Source: Echinometra lucunter (Eukaryota > Echinodermata > Echinoidea > Camarodonta > Echinometridae). From it: a stretch of 64,000 nucleotides of DNA. Position 1 is the stretch's first letter. Each line of letters begins with the position of its first letter. The stretch spans positions 30,986,128 through 31,050,127 of the forward strand of contig CM057154.1 of assembly GCA_029962745.1 (NCBI GenBank), read 5' to 3'. The notes under the pieces are model-generated. The model was not told the DNA's origin, made no database searches, and worked only from the letters and a program-made list of their open reading frames with translations. Position numbers and translations under genes: made by a program. This document shows positions 38,346-49,982 of the stretch, piece by piece.

Positions 38346-38642
38346 CTCAATAAGCTGATCCTGCTTGCCGATCTCCAGTGTCTTTTTGACAGCCTCTAGC
38401 TCTTGTTTCAGAGTCTCCACCTCCTTATCCCTCACCAGAGCCCTCTGAGCACTCTCAGCCAGTTCTCTGGCTCTCTGTTTTACCATCATCCTCTTCATCT
38501 GCTCAACATCTGGGACCATGCCAGTAGAGGTAGCAGGGCGGGGCACCTCATGAGGAACGGTAGTGGTAGCGGTGGGGGCAGTGGGTGAGATGGGTGTGGT
38601 TGATTTGGTTACTATGGAGGTATTGTCTGTACCTGTTGTCCT
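38346..38642 (-). CDS. Internal exon D: Thr/Pro-rich linker plus coiled coil (99 codons, phase 0-0)
   Basis: The acceptor is TTTCTTTGCAG|AGGACA at 38642 and the donor is ATTGAG|GTAAGC after 38346. The 297-bp exon encodes 99 residues. Residues 1-45 are Thr/Pro/Ser-rich (TTPISPTAPTATTTVP and similar). From about residue 50 a continuous helix runs to the end: KRMMVKQRARELAESAQR, then a heptad-like LVRDKEVETLKQELEAVKKT and a close ending QDQLIE. Leu and Val spacing in the last 40 residues fits a coiled coil that continues into the next, unseen exon. The front of the helix repeats the exon B motif. Phase 0 at both ends makes it a symmetrical cassette. I do not recognise the family. Confidence 0.8.
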
Positions 38643-39309
38643 CTGCAAAGAAAATCATCAAAATTTCTAGTAATGATGATGACTATGTGTTAGATTATGC
38701 TATACACCAAATACATGTATACATAACCAGACAACTGAATTCTGAACATTAATATGTGAAATGTGTCATTTTCACATTACAAAGTATAATGAACTGAATG
38801 ATTAAAGTATCTACACCTACATGAAACTTCAACAGACCCATCAGTTGCAAGAATAGCATCATGGGGTAAGAAGATTTTCTCTACTTGCTGTTGTTTCCGC
38901 CTGTTAAAGGTAATTAGGACATAAACTACAATTCTTGGGCTAGAGCCCTTTTATGATAGCAGCTATCGTTACTAAAGACAGCTAATTACTAAGCATCCAG
39001 ATATAAATACACACTCTTGATCTGTGTGTGAAGCAATAAATAAAAGGTAATTTCTGAATATATTCTATCAAAAATGCTTTTATTTCAAGAAACAAAATCA
39101 CACTAGAGCCTCCTATCTCTGACTCAGGAATAGTACTCTGTCATATGATCAATACAAAAATCAATAATAACGAAGTTCACTCGGAAGTCAATAGTGAGAA
39201 TAAGTTACATGCACGGATACCCGATAAAATTGAAATGAGTTAATGAATAGGAGAAGATACAAAGATCTGAAGAAAATAAAAGTAAATGAAAATGGTTTAA
39301 AAAATATTG

Positions 39310-39352
39310 AAGAGATAGAGAGATAGAGAAAGAGAGAGAGAGAGAGAGAGAG
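39310..39352. repeat. (AG)n microsatellite
   Basis: AGAGATAG units grade into a pure AG run. Confidence 0.9.
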
Positions 39353-40743
39353 GATGAAATCAATGAGGTAAAGAATTTGTAGGTTTCACAAGAGTGAAAT
39401 TCAAAGGAGAGTTTGTTAAAATGAAAGATAATACATGAGGGAAACATGAAATACAGAAGTTTGAAAATGTTAATATAGAGGACAGAATGAAAACGAGGGA
39501 TAGAAAGAATGAAAATGAAGGATAGAAAGATGGAAAATAGACAGAGAGAGAAAGACAGCAAAAGAAAGGAAGATAACTAGACTGGGAGAGTGCTATGTGC
39601 AATCATATTGCCCCACAGGAATATGCCTGATGCCAAAAATCACGCAATTATCGACTGTAAACATGGCGGGTGTCTGTCATCCGTAGCAGCCGACATGACA
39701 TTAATGTAACAGCAAACATGGCTGGATACTCAAGGTCCCATTCCACATTCAAAAATTAATTTCCCCTTGAAACTGCATTAGTAAATGAAGAAATATATAA
39801 TGAATATAGCTTCCGATGTGCTTGAAGCAGCAAGGATAAAAGATAACCTATCAAATACAGTCATGTATATGGATATAACGTTCCCTTGGAAGGCATTAGT
39901 ACATTCTGTGCTATAATGGAAATATTGGCTAACATGGCATTGACTGGACATCAAGCATAACCAGTAACCTTGCATACAATGTGTACTAAGATTCCTTTTA
40001 AGAGTATTATTAGTTGATCTTCCTATTTAAAAGAAAAAATACATGTAGGAATTTGATCCTTGATGAAAAAGAGAACTGAACAAGAGCCAAGAGATAGAGC
40101 TACCCTCTTTTCACTTATAACCTTTCTTCACTTCAATACCCTTTTATATTATTTACTTCACTCTTAACTTCTTTCCTTAAAAACAAAAAACAAAAAAACA
40201 GAGAGACTCCTAGCGATAACTTGGTTTTCATTTAACATGCATTTCCTTCAATTTTTTATTCCCAATCCTGGCAAATTTCTCCTTTACTACAATAGCAAGT
40301 TTATTGCTTTCTTTTTCTCAGTTGGAAAATTATCCATATACTTGTCAAGCAGTTGAAGACAGATTTTTGTACAATTTTCTTTCCCAAATCCGTAAATCAC
40401 CCTACAAACATAATGTTGAGCCAAGGATTTGATGTGACTTTAGAACGATAAGTTGCACAACAGTACAAAATTCAGTCGAATACAAGGATATTTGGAACCC
40501 AAGTCAAATTCTGTGATTGGGTTTTTCCCGAAGTATGTGATAAAATGTGCTGAATGGTGCCAAGTCTTGCACCAATCCATTGGAAGTGAAGCAGGAGACC
40601 CTTTCGGCATTCCAACCTAGATAATAACAGTGCCAAGTAATGATCTGAGCTACATGTAAATGGAATTTTCTTGCAGAAAGGGGTACTGGGTCAATTTTAA
40701 CTCCTCTTCTACCAAGAAACTATGCACGGTTTGTCAAGGAATA

Positions 40744-40935
40744 TCAAGCAAACACTGTGACCATCTGTTTCTGCTGTTTGGTGCGAGAAGGGCTTGAGGT
40801 AGGAGGAAAGGAGGACAACGTTGAGCAGGGCGTGACATCGCATACAGGAGCAAACTGACAGACAACAGAAGGACTGTATCTTCCGGTGTCACTGCACTTC
40901 TTCCAGAAATGGCTACTAAAGATGTTGTATCATCC
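40744..40935 (-). other. Ser/Pro-rich minus frame in the exon C-D intron
   Basis: A frame closed by TGA at 40746-40744 reads SDTGRYSPSVVCQFAPVCDV and then SSFPPTSSPSRTKQQKQ, similar in composition to the known exons. No consensus donor follows and the acceptor is weak. An optional exon cannot be excluded, but the evidence is thin. Confidence 0.2.
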
Positions 40936-41459
40936 ATTTCTACCAAGGTCATAATCATTTCCACACCTTCCTTGCTTCCTTTTTCATAGTTTTTTTGTTT
41001 GCAGGGAGGGGGGGGGGTGACTCACTCCATTCTTGAACTCATATTGAACTCATATTTTGAAATGTGCTTGGAATATCATACAGACAGGGAATGAGGCAAA
41101 AAAATTTCAATGAGAGGAAAAAAAGCTTGTGTCCATGCAACTTAAGAAGGCTACCACGAAGGAATTGGTAAACACAGAATAAAGAAAAGATATGACCCCA
41201 GCACTGGTCACTGCACTTCCTTTGGGTTTAATTTGATAATATACCACTCTCCTTACACCGACTGTGGCTGTGACTTTGACTTTGACTTTGACATAAGATC
41301 AACTGGAAATCGTGCTTAAAAATGATCATGTGCCTCCATCACTGAGGTTGTTTACTCCAAATTTGTTATGATTTCTGTGTTTTGTTTTGCATTTCATATC
41401 ATATTTCTCTCCTTTAATAATTACCTCCTTCCACCCTTTCTCTCTTCCTCTCCCTATCC

Positions 41460-41460
<1 letters not shown>

Positions 41461-41517
<57 letters not shown>

Positions 41518-41521
41518 CCCC
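41461..41521. repeat. (CT)n microsatellite in the exon C-D intron
   Basis: Two CT runs separated by CCTCTC. On the transcribed strand it is (AG)n. Confidence 0.9.
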
Positions 41522-42351
41522 AGTGTCAGCTTACATGCATTTAAAAAAGGTGATCATCTTACTAACCATAAGCTACTAAAAAAAAACCCACTAAAGAATA
41601 CTGCAAGGAAGGCTTCATATATCTCCTCTACTACACATTCTCAAATTGATAAAGTGCTGACAATAATTGCACAGCCTCAGGAGACTAGTATCTTCCAAGT
41701 GCAAGATGCTATCAAGATGGGACAGACAGAGAAAGAAAGGAAGACAGACAGAGAGAAATGAAGGATGTTTTCTTGGCTTGGCAGCTCACATCCTTCGGTC
41801 CATCTATTTGCACAATAGCACTTTTGCCACCAAACACCTAGGTCACTAATATTCACTGAACCCAGGGTGTTGTCTGGAGCTGGTGTCCACACAAATAAGG
41901 CAAGGCATAAAGTGGTGAGGTTGTGCAAGGACAAAGAGTAACGTACAATAAAAGCCCGGTAAACTTTGTTCCTCATGAATTAAAAACTGCCATGAAGAAA
42001 GTAGATCAGTTCTACATTCATTCATTACTTCATATGTCAAATTGACTTTAATACAAGATAGCAATTAAGGTGATAACAACAATATGTGATATAAGTATTT
42101 TAGTAAAACTTTGTAATACTGCCTGCTGAGATCCAGGACACTGACACTATGTATAAGAATATGAATAAATGCCCTTTCGGATCTTGGGAATAATAGGTAG
42201 GCCTATATTAATATTTTCCAAATGTTCATCTCGAATAACCAATAGATCAGGGAGGTAATAACTCATGGACCATGGAGACACCACCTTGACTACACTTTTA
42301 ACATGAATTAAGAAAAAGACAGCTGTTCATTTGAAAGATGACTTCATTTAC

Positions 42352-42798
42352 CTCAGACTTATACATAGACAAGAGGAGGTTGTGAAACTCTTCCCTGGTG
42401 CTGCCACCATTATCCTCCCTGACACCAACACCCTTAACACCTGTCACAGCCCCCATACCAAGACCATCTCTTGATCCCTTCCATGCATTGGCACAATTAT
42501 CATGACTGCTCTCTGTCAAGGCCAGGTGGTCATGATGACCATGATGGGGATTGAGAGTTGCTCTCTTTGCCTGGATGATAGGGTCTGTATTATTATTGTT
42601 GGTGATGTGACGAGGGTTGGCAGGGAGGATGCGGTGCTGGTGGGAAGCATTGCTAGGGTGAACCCGTTGCTGGGTGTTGTTACTGGGGAGGATGCGTTGC
42701 TGATGTTGGATGGTGGTAGTGCTCTCCTGGATGACTGGAGGATGGGATGTGGTCTTTGCTGTCAGCTGGGTAGGAACATCCTGGGATGCTGGTGCATC
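42352..42798 (-). CDS. Internal exon C: Gln/Asn/His/Pro-rich segment (149 codons, phase 0-0)
   Basis: The acceptor is CTTCTTCCAG|GATGCA at 42798 and the donor is TCTGAG|GTAAAT after 42352. The exon is 447 bp and in phase 0 at both ends. It encodes 149 residues from DAPASQDVPTQ to LLLSMYKSE. The first half holds three imperfect copies of a ~11-residue unit (QQRILPSNNT, QQRVHPSNAS, HQHRILPANP), then an Asn run and a His-rich stretch (NPHHGHHDHLA). The second half has a Gly/Val stretch and ends in a short possible helix, EEFHNLLLSMYKSE. No known domain is apparent; this looks like a disordered linker between the helices of exons B and D. The 7.2-kb intron before it contains the hAT-like element and the exon B fragment array. 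Confidence 0.78.
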
Positions 42799-44764
42799 CT
42801 GGAAGAAGGATAGCTCAAAGGGAAGACGGATGCTGAATAGAGAACTCATGGTTGCTCACATGTCTCCAACAAACAACTCCTTGGGAATACAGAGTATTAC
42901 AAGCAATAACAAATGCGGCTTGGAGGATGAATTGCACAGTATTCACCACAGCATACTAGAAGATTCCACTTAGTGGTATATCTCTGATACACTCTAGGAT
43001 GTTCATGAGAGTGGTTGTAAAGTAGGAAAAGACTTGAGTTCCTTGAATAAAATATCCACTATAACACATAATATTTAGTATCGGTGATGATGAAACAAAC
43101 TCTTGAAGATTTCACAGAAAAGGGGTAGCTCCCATCATTTCCACCCGACAAAATAGCAAGGATACTATACTTCAGGCTCAAATGAAAGCCCATTTTCTAT
43201 TCTGCATCCCACACGTGAAGAAGTGCCCATGCAAACTTTGAAAAAGACTTCAGAAAGCCTCATCAGGTTTTTGTGGGTGATGCAGTCTCACATTCCTTTA
43301 AGAAAAGTTTGACAGTCATAAGACATAGAGTCTCCGTAAGTGATCTCTGGATGACACACGCAGTGGGGTTTTCCAAAGACTACATGCAAGATTGAAAAAG
43401 AAAGTCCGACCCCTTTTTAGTTCAAAAGGTTTCATAAAAAACCAGCAGCAATGACATCAGACTTCCAAATCGTGTGGCCACTCAGTGCTTTGAGTCAACA
43501 CAAAATTTCAGATTGGTGTACATAACACTTTCCAAAGTTCAGCCCACAGAGGGTGTGACAGCCTTGAAAGTCAGCCAGTCACCTCCAGCTTTAACAGTTC
43601 AGCGTTTACCACTTGTGAACCCGCCTTCAGCCGATCATCACCAATACCGGCTAGGGGTACCACAAGAGACTGAGGGAAATGAAGACCTTGTATTACACAA
43701 TGGGTGAACAATGTACAGGCCCACCCTTAATGAACAGAGTTTGACCAAAAATTATTGATTTTTGCTTCTTTTGCTGGGAATAGAGATGGAAGAAAGGCGG
43801 AACCTTCACAAGTCTTCCAAGCTGCACAATTCCTTCTAAATCAATACAGAGACCACAAACAGAAATAGATTCCCTGCTTGGACTTTTTCCATTGGCTGGG
43901 ACTACGGACAAGTGAAGTGTCACCTAGTCTGAATGCACAGACTCTATTGGACACTTAGTCTAAATTCAGTGAGATTTCAGCCATGTCTAAAATCAGCTTG
44001 GAAACATTTTCATCAGGACAGTATGGTGCCTGGACAGTCTAGAATGTCCATCCATACTGTTCACACCTTGGAACTCACAAAACGAGGCTTCCCCAATCAG
44101 GTAATTATGATCATGAATTGAATGTCTCAGCCTATGTAATTTGTAAGGGTATGATACTGGAGACTACTGGACACTTTTACATGACAGATCCTTTTAGACA
44201 GACAAAATAATTCTATATAGAAATCTCATTAATTATTCAGTTCTGCCCTGATGTATCCCAGCCTTAGCACAAAGTCAGAAAATAACAGCATTAGTGGAGG
44301 AATGAAGTGAACAAAGTTACAAACAAACAGAAGTGACAATAGTCTTGTTCTCATTCACCATTCTATTTTTGCAAGAACTGGACTACCAAAAAGGAACCTT
44401 ATTTTACAGGAATCACATGATATCATTCAAAACTTTTTAATATCAGGATGAAAAACAAGGATTAAAATGAACTTGAACGAGCAAAATTACCTCCTTATAT
44501 CAGGTATCTTGTTCAGAGCTCTTTTTAACATTCCTTGTAAAAAAAGAAAGAAAAAGTGTTATGAATACCCAACTTACAACCATGGTAATTTGATGATATA
44601 TGTTCAAATTACAATGCTTATATCATGGGTAACATTGGGTACCATGATACTTTATTTACAAGGAATGTTTCCACTGCAAATATGTTATTTTGCTTGGCAT
44701 AATCTGAAAGGCAAGTCTTGGGGCTTCTGCCAAGTTTTTTTCTTATAGTGATAATTTCAATCGG
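42799..44764 (-). other. 3' part of the exon B-C intron
   Basis: Lies between the hAT-like element and the exon C acceptor. A 77-codon plus frame (43474-43707, ending GNEDLVLHNG) has protein-like composition but no splice context. Nothing else is recognised. Confidence 0.5.
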
Positions 44765-44805
44765 AAGGAAAGAGAGAATGAGAGTCAGAAAGAAAGAAAA
44801 AGAAT

Positions 44806-44841
<36 letters not shown>
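44765..44841. repeat. AG-rich microsatellite next to the hAT-like element
   Basis: A GAAAGAGAGAATG-type purine tract ends in a pure AG run at ~44818-44841. Confidence 0.88.
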
Positions 44842-44842
<1 letters not shown>

Positions 44843-44915
44843 CCAATCGTCTATCAATGTATCATTTACCACTCAAAATAAACCAACCCCAAATCCCTAC
44901 TGCTATTCTTTATTT

Positions 44916-46865
44916 CAGGGCTCGACATTAGCGGGCGCCCGGGACACATGGGCGCCTAGATTGGACCGCCGGGCGCTTAAAAATGAAAATAGAAGAAATA
45001 TGGGCGCCCGACTGGGCGCCTAAAATTTTATTCCCCCCAAAAGATAAAAATGCTCGGCGGTAAGAAAATGAGGACGCACTGTCTTCCGTCTTATCCGCTG
45101 ATGTGTAGCATTAGCTCTTAAGTGTGTAGATGAGCATGTTGTGTGTGCACGTGTGTGTGAAACGGCATGTTTCACGGGGACAGTAGCTCGCCTAGACAAT
45201 GCCTATAGTCATGCATAATGTGGATACATGAGCGGTGTAGTGACTTTGTCGTTAATCATGATCATGAGCGTATTGAAAAATAGACACAGCCCTTTTAAAA
45301 GGCCATTTTTGGTATACAGAAATTTATATTTGACGGTTAATCGACGGTTAGCAGTCTGAAGAATAACCCCCAACCAACAAAATATTTCCATTAAGATCGA
45401 CGATAAAGTAGGTTAAAAGAACGGTAATGCTTATACTAGTAGTTGATATAATTCCAAATCATTCCCTCCTACCTCTTTCTGTGAGGACAGAACAAAAATC
45501 CAGGGCAAATAAAGTGAAAGTAATCCAAATTTGCTTGCTATTCTCCAATAAATTTTCATGTCACGAATTCGTTAATTCAGAAATAAATCAGTCGCCAAAT
45601 GATGGCGCTAAACCCTGAAGTGCTAAAACCCTGAAGTGTACCGACATAGTACACAAATTCTATTCATTCAATCTACGTTTACTACGTTGACATTACGATT
45701 ACCGTATGCAAGCGTGACGCAGAGCATACAGTCATGATTTGAAATCGAACTTGGCCTGAATGATTTTATTCCCACCTCAAAATTTAGTAAGAAGGGCACA
45801 AACGAACAAGCTCTTGCTTGCAAGTATGAATGTTTTGGGATTTTTTTAAAATAATGTTCGTTCGTTTTTCATTTGTTTATTTCTTCGAAAATATCTTATC
45901 ATACTTTCGTTTCATGATTCGGAATCGAACTTGGCCTGATTCAGTGAATGATTTCGTTCCCACCACAAAATTTAGTAAGAAGCCAGAAGGGCACTAACGA
46001 ACAAGCTCTTGCTTGCAAGAATTAATGATGTTGTTTTTTTTTTCTTTTAATAATGTCCGTTCGTTTTTCGTTCATTTATTTCCTCAAAAATATCTTGTCA
46101 AGACTTGTCATACTTTCGTAGAGCTTTCGTTCATTTTTCTTTCATGATTACGTGAATAAGCTCCTTCGCTCATAAGTACAGTTACGGCAGGGCTGAAATA
46201 GTGCATTGGCCTAAAGTAGTTTTCACTCACGTCCGCATACAGTGCATATAAACGTGTTTCTTTCCAGAGATGCTTTCATTTGTGATTGCAAGAGTCGATC
46301 TAGTCAGACTAGAAACTCAGTTTGTAGGTCGCAAGCGATGATCAAAAACAACAATCTGAGGTGAATTCTAGGCATTTTTAGCATAATCAATTGACACCGC
46401 CGTACCTTCAAACTTTCAAATGTAAAACTAATTCGTGATTTCAGCCATAATTACACATTTTGCGGGATAATTCTTGAGTTGAAGTTAAGTTGCCGAGTAA
46501 CTTAGTCGGTGGAAATTTTAACATTCATGTAACGATCGGGCGTGTATTTGACTAAAGTGAAACGTGAAATGTGTCTTCGTTCCGAGTGTACATTCGACTA
46601 ACATGACAAAAGTAAGAATATTCTCGACGAAGCCACACATTTTTTCAATAGGAATTATACAATGAAAATCGGGGTTATTGTTGATTCATTAAATGCGAGG
46701 TTAATTATTGGATGATTGTTTGGTTGATTTTAGTGCATATTCTTCTTGTAACGGAAGTTTATTCCGGGCGCTCAAAACTTCACCCCGGGCGCTCAAAATT
46801 TCAAAATATGGAAATCTGGGTGCCCGGCCGGACCCCCAGAAAAAAAATGTTAGTGTGGAGCCCTG
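44916..46865. mobile_element. Non-autonomous hAT-like DNA transposon, 1950 bp
   Basis: The left end reads CAGGGCTCGACATTA and the right end is its near inverse (TTAGTGTGGAGCCCTG). Both flanks carry TTTATTT (44909-44915 and 46866-46872), a 7-bp perfect repeat that is probably an 8-bp target duplication with one change. CAGGG ends and 8-bp duplications are typical of the hAT superfamily. Both subterminal regions contain several GGGCGCC/GGCGCTC motifs, possible transposase binding sites. No reading frame long enough for a transposase is present, so it depends on another element. It lies in the intron between exons B and C. Confidence 0.8.
45733..46142. repeat. Internal direct duplication inside the hAT-like element
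   Basis: Two ~180-230-bp copies start with CATGATTT/CATGATTC at 45733 and 45913. Shared blocks include AATCGAACTTGGCCTGA, AAAATTTAGTAAGAAG, GAACAAGCTCTTGCTTGCAA and GTTCGTTTTTC. A third partial start, CATGATTACG, follows at 46143. Both copies lie wholly inside the transposon. Confidence 0.8.
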
Positions 46866-47257
46866 TTTATTTACAAGTATAACATCCACTGTCAAGTTTA
46901 AATCTTGTTACAGAAAAAGAGTACACCTTTCCAGACTACAGAATGCTGAGAAGTGCAAGAACGTATACAAGTTTCATGTAGAATTGAAAATCTTGGGCCA
47001 GTCAATATGCAAATATCACAGGGTCAACTTCACTTTGGAAACATCCATGCACTTGTGATATGAGAGGGAACTGACCTGGGAAAATAACAGGACAGGGTAG
47101 GAATTCTGACGTCACCATAACTGAAAAAAAAAAAATGTTCGTTTCTCCACTCAACGAGCTGACAGCTTTCAAACAATTATGAGACAAATGAAGAATTGTT
47201 TGTCAAGTTAAATTTTGAATACTAAAATTCAGCCAACTGTTTTTAATTTAATACTTC

Positions 47258-47306
47258 TTTCTCTCTTTCTTTCTTTCTTTCTTTTTTTTTTTCTTTCTTT
47301 CTTTCT
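47258..47306. repeat. (CTTT)n microsatellite
   Basis: TTTC units interrupted by a T10 run, in the exon B-C intron. Confidence 0.9.
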
Positions 47307-48463
47307 CCATTATGTATACTTTCCAGTTATTACAACCCACTTTTCTTAATAATCAATCATATTTGATGGCATTTACTGTGGTAATTAATGTAGCAAAAGG
47401 CACAGCATGTATGCATGTAAACGCACTTTTCCTTGCATAGAATTTATCTGACAAACCAATTTTGATAATTACAATCACCCTGACAATAGAGCATCAAAAG
47501 AATGAGAACGAAAGAATAACCATGCAAATAGAAAATACATGCTCTCATTACCAATACACAGTTTATAATATAATGGGTGAAGTAATTGCATGGAGAGGTC
47601 TCCATAGCAACCTTACGAAGGGCTGAGAAGACTGAGAGCAAAAATGAAAGAAAATAAGAGAGTAATGAAACCTGTTGAACATGGTCTATCAATTCTAGAT
47701 GTATACGGAAAAGCCAAATATTTAATTTTTTTCTCTCTCCTCTGACACCATATGAATTCTTGCGAATACATCTGAAGTAGGTCCACAGATAAACTCGCTA
47801 TAAAACTTAATATAACTAAAGATCAAGCAATGTACAGTGTACACAGCTTTTAAACACACATAGCAAATGAACATGTATGGAAACGAGGAGTCCAAAGAGG
47901 GTATGAATTACTTGAAACTCCCTATTAATATTCTTCTTGAACACTTAACCATCTTAGCATTTTTTTTTCCTATCAAACTTTTAAAAAAATCATGCAAAAT
48001 CTACCAGCAGGTGTTGCAAACACATGAAAACTCATCACTTAGCTCATTAAGGCAATATTTATCCAACAAGCATGTATCACTGGTTGTGAATTTGAAAGCT
48101 GAGCAGAATGGCAAAATGCCTGAGAAATTGCATTCCAATGTATTCAGACATGTTAATTTGATTAGAATGGAGACATTGCATTTAAATTACATTTGTTTTA
48201 TTTTCATCTACATGACCTAAAAACAGTCAAATCATATTATATCACTGATGAATGATGGATGGAGAGTTAATAAATGTATGTTTGGTTTTTTTTTTTTTCA
48301 TTTTCATTTTTTCTTTTCTTTTGTTGAAGCTTTGTGAAACTAAAACCTTGATTTCTCCTTGGTGAATTTGGGTTTATGTTTCTGTAGTTGTTTCACCCCT
48401 TTTTCTCCCCTCAGTCCCCACCCCCCCCTTTCTTAAAACTGTTTCTTGTCTATAACATAAAAT

Positions 48464-48673
48464 TCACCATCCATTCTGCATTTCTTTACCATTTTAATCC
48501 CAACTCCTTGCCATAACAGCAAGTTGTTTTTTCTTTCTCTCCCTCACTCCATTTCTTCTTCACTGCCTTCCTTCCTGCCACAATGACTTGAACCAATTCA
48601 CTTTCCATGTTGTATTTTTGTTCTATTTTTATTTCCTTAGCTTCTTCTTTCAGTCTCTCAGCAACAACAACAA
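48464..48673 (-). pseudogene. Two older, diverged exon B-like copies
   Basis: The interval 48673-48582 (minus strand) reads AERLKEEAKEIKIEQKYNM, which parallels AKRLEEKAKEMKNRPTTEW of exon B; its donor region has decayed to GGAAAGTGAATT. The interval 48526-48464 preserves CTTGCTGTTATGGCAAGGAG, close to CTTGCTGTTATGGCTAAGAG in exon B, and ends with a decayed CCATTCTG/TTCACC region. Both lie on the far side of the six-copy array and are more diverged, which suggests older rounds of the same duplication. A (GTT)n tract precedes the first one. Neither has a convincing acceptor and donor pair, so they are treated as exon relics. Confidence 0.55.
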
Positions 48674-48775
48674 CAACAAAAGGCGGGTTCTGTTCTTCAA
48701 TTCTCTCCTTCCCACTTTCTCTTCCATCCCCTCCCTCTCTCCATCTCTCTTTCTTTCCCTTTCCAACCCCATCCC

Positions 48776-49642
48776 TCCTCCCTCCCTCCCTCCCTCCCTC
48801 CCTCCCTCCCTTCCTCCCTCTCTCCTCCCTCCCTCCCTCCCTCCCTCCCTCCCTCCCTCCCTCCCTCCCTCCTCCCTCCCTCCCTCCCTTCCTCCCTCCC
48901 TCCTCCCTCCTCCCTCCTCTCCCTCTCCTCCCTCCCTCCCTCTCTCCCAAGATGACTTCAATCATCTCACCTTCCATTCTGTGGCTGGTCCATTCTTCAT
49001 CATTTTAGCCTTCTCTTCCAGGCTCTTTTAGTCATTCTCTCCCTCCCTCCCTCCCTCCCTCCTTCCCTCCCTCCTTCCCTCCCTCTCTCCCTCCCTCCAT
49101 CCACCCCTCTTTCCCTCCTTCCCTCCCTCCTTCCTTCCCAAGATGACTTCAATCATCTCACCTTCCATTCTGTGGTTGGTCTATTCTTCATCACTTTAGC
49201 CTTCTCTTCCAGTCTCTTTTAGTCATTCTCTCCCTCCTTCTCTCTCTCTCTCTCTCCCTCCATCCCTCCCTCCCTCCTTCCCTCTCTCCCTCCTTCCCAA
49301 GATGACTTCAATCATCTCACCTTCCATTCTGTGGTTGGTCTATTCTTCATCACTTTAGCCTTCTCTTCCAATCTCTTTCAGTCATTCTCTCCATCCCTCC
49401 CTCCCTCCCTCCTTCCCTCTCTCCCTCCTTCCCAAGATGACTTCAATCATCTCACCTTCCACTCTGTTGTTGGTCTATTTTTCATTTCCTTAGCTTTCTC
49501 TTCCAGTCTCTTTTAGTCATTCTCTCCCTCTCTCTCCTCCCTCCCTCCCTCCCTCCCTCCCTCCCTCCCTCCCTCCCTCCCTTCCTCCCTCCCTCCCTCC
49601 CTCCCTCCCTCTCTCCCCTCTCTCCCTCTCTCCCTCTCTCCC
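48776..49642. repeat. (CCCT)n simple repeats between exon-fragment copies
   Basis: Long CCCT/CCTC tracts lie at 48776-48946, 49041-49139, 49232-49298, 49391-49433 and 49526-49642, with more at 49735-49793 and 49886-49960. On the transcribed minus strand they are GGGA repeats. Every exon B fragment sits between two such tracts, so the simple repeat and the fragment probably amplified together as one compound unit. The reading frames through these tracts (Pro/Ser-rich on plus, Gly/Arg/Glu-rich on minus) are artefacts of the repeat. Confidence 0.9.
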
Positions 49643-49885
49643 AAGATGACTTCAATCATCTCACCTTCCATTCTGTGGTTGGTCTATTCTTCATCATTTT
49701 AGCCTTCTCTTCCAGTCTCTTTTAGTCATTCTCTCTCTCCCTCCCTCCCTCTCTCTCCCTCCCTCCCTCTCTCTCCCTCCCTCCCTCTCTCCCAAGATGA
49801 CTTCGATCATCTCACCTTCCATTCTGTGGTTGGTCTATTCTTCATCACTTTAGCCTTCTCTTCCAGTCTCTTTTAGTCATTCTCT
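48949..49885 (-). repeat. Tandem array of six truncated copies of exon B's 3' end with its splice donor
   Basis: Six ~92-bp segments start at 48949, 49140, 49299, 49434, 49643 and 49794, spaced 135-209 bp apart by (CCCT)n-type tracts. Each matches the last ~65 bp of exon B plus ~25 bp of intron. On the minus strand each encodes KRLEEKAK.MKNRPTTEWK-like sequence followed by AAG|GTGAGATGATTGAAGTC. Two extra A residues relative to exon B put a TAA stop just before KRLEE, the 5' half of the exon and its acceptor are missing, and purine-rich (GGGA)n precedes each copy instead of a pyrimidine tract. They therefore cannot act as normal internal exons, but every copy keeps the donor sequence. The array begins about 100 bp downstream of the true exon B donor in the transcript. 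Confidence 0.85.
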
Positions 49886-49982
49886 CTCTCCCTCCCTCCC
49901 TCCCTCCCTCCCTCCCCCTCTCCCTCCCTCGATCCACCCCTCCTTCCCTCCCTCCTTCCCAAGATGACTTCAATCATCTCAC

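Larger units (their letters stand above)
38643..42351 (-). other. Intron between exons D and C (3.7 kb)
   Basis: Bounded by the exon C donor (GTAAAT) and the exon D acceptor (TTTGCAG). It holds AG/CT microsatellites, a TGACTT-type repeat at ~41270-41293, a G9 run at ~41008 and the doubtful Ser/Pro frame at 40744-40935. Confidence 0.7.

Noticed and set aside
44916..46865. Transposase gene in the hAT-like element
   Set aside because: No frame is longer than ~65 codons wholly inside it; the element is non-autonomous.
48486..48977. 163-codon minus frame, Gly/Arg/Glu-rich
   Set aside because: Most of it is the translation of (CCCT)n; only the exon B-like relic inside is of interest.
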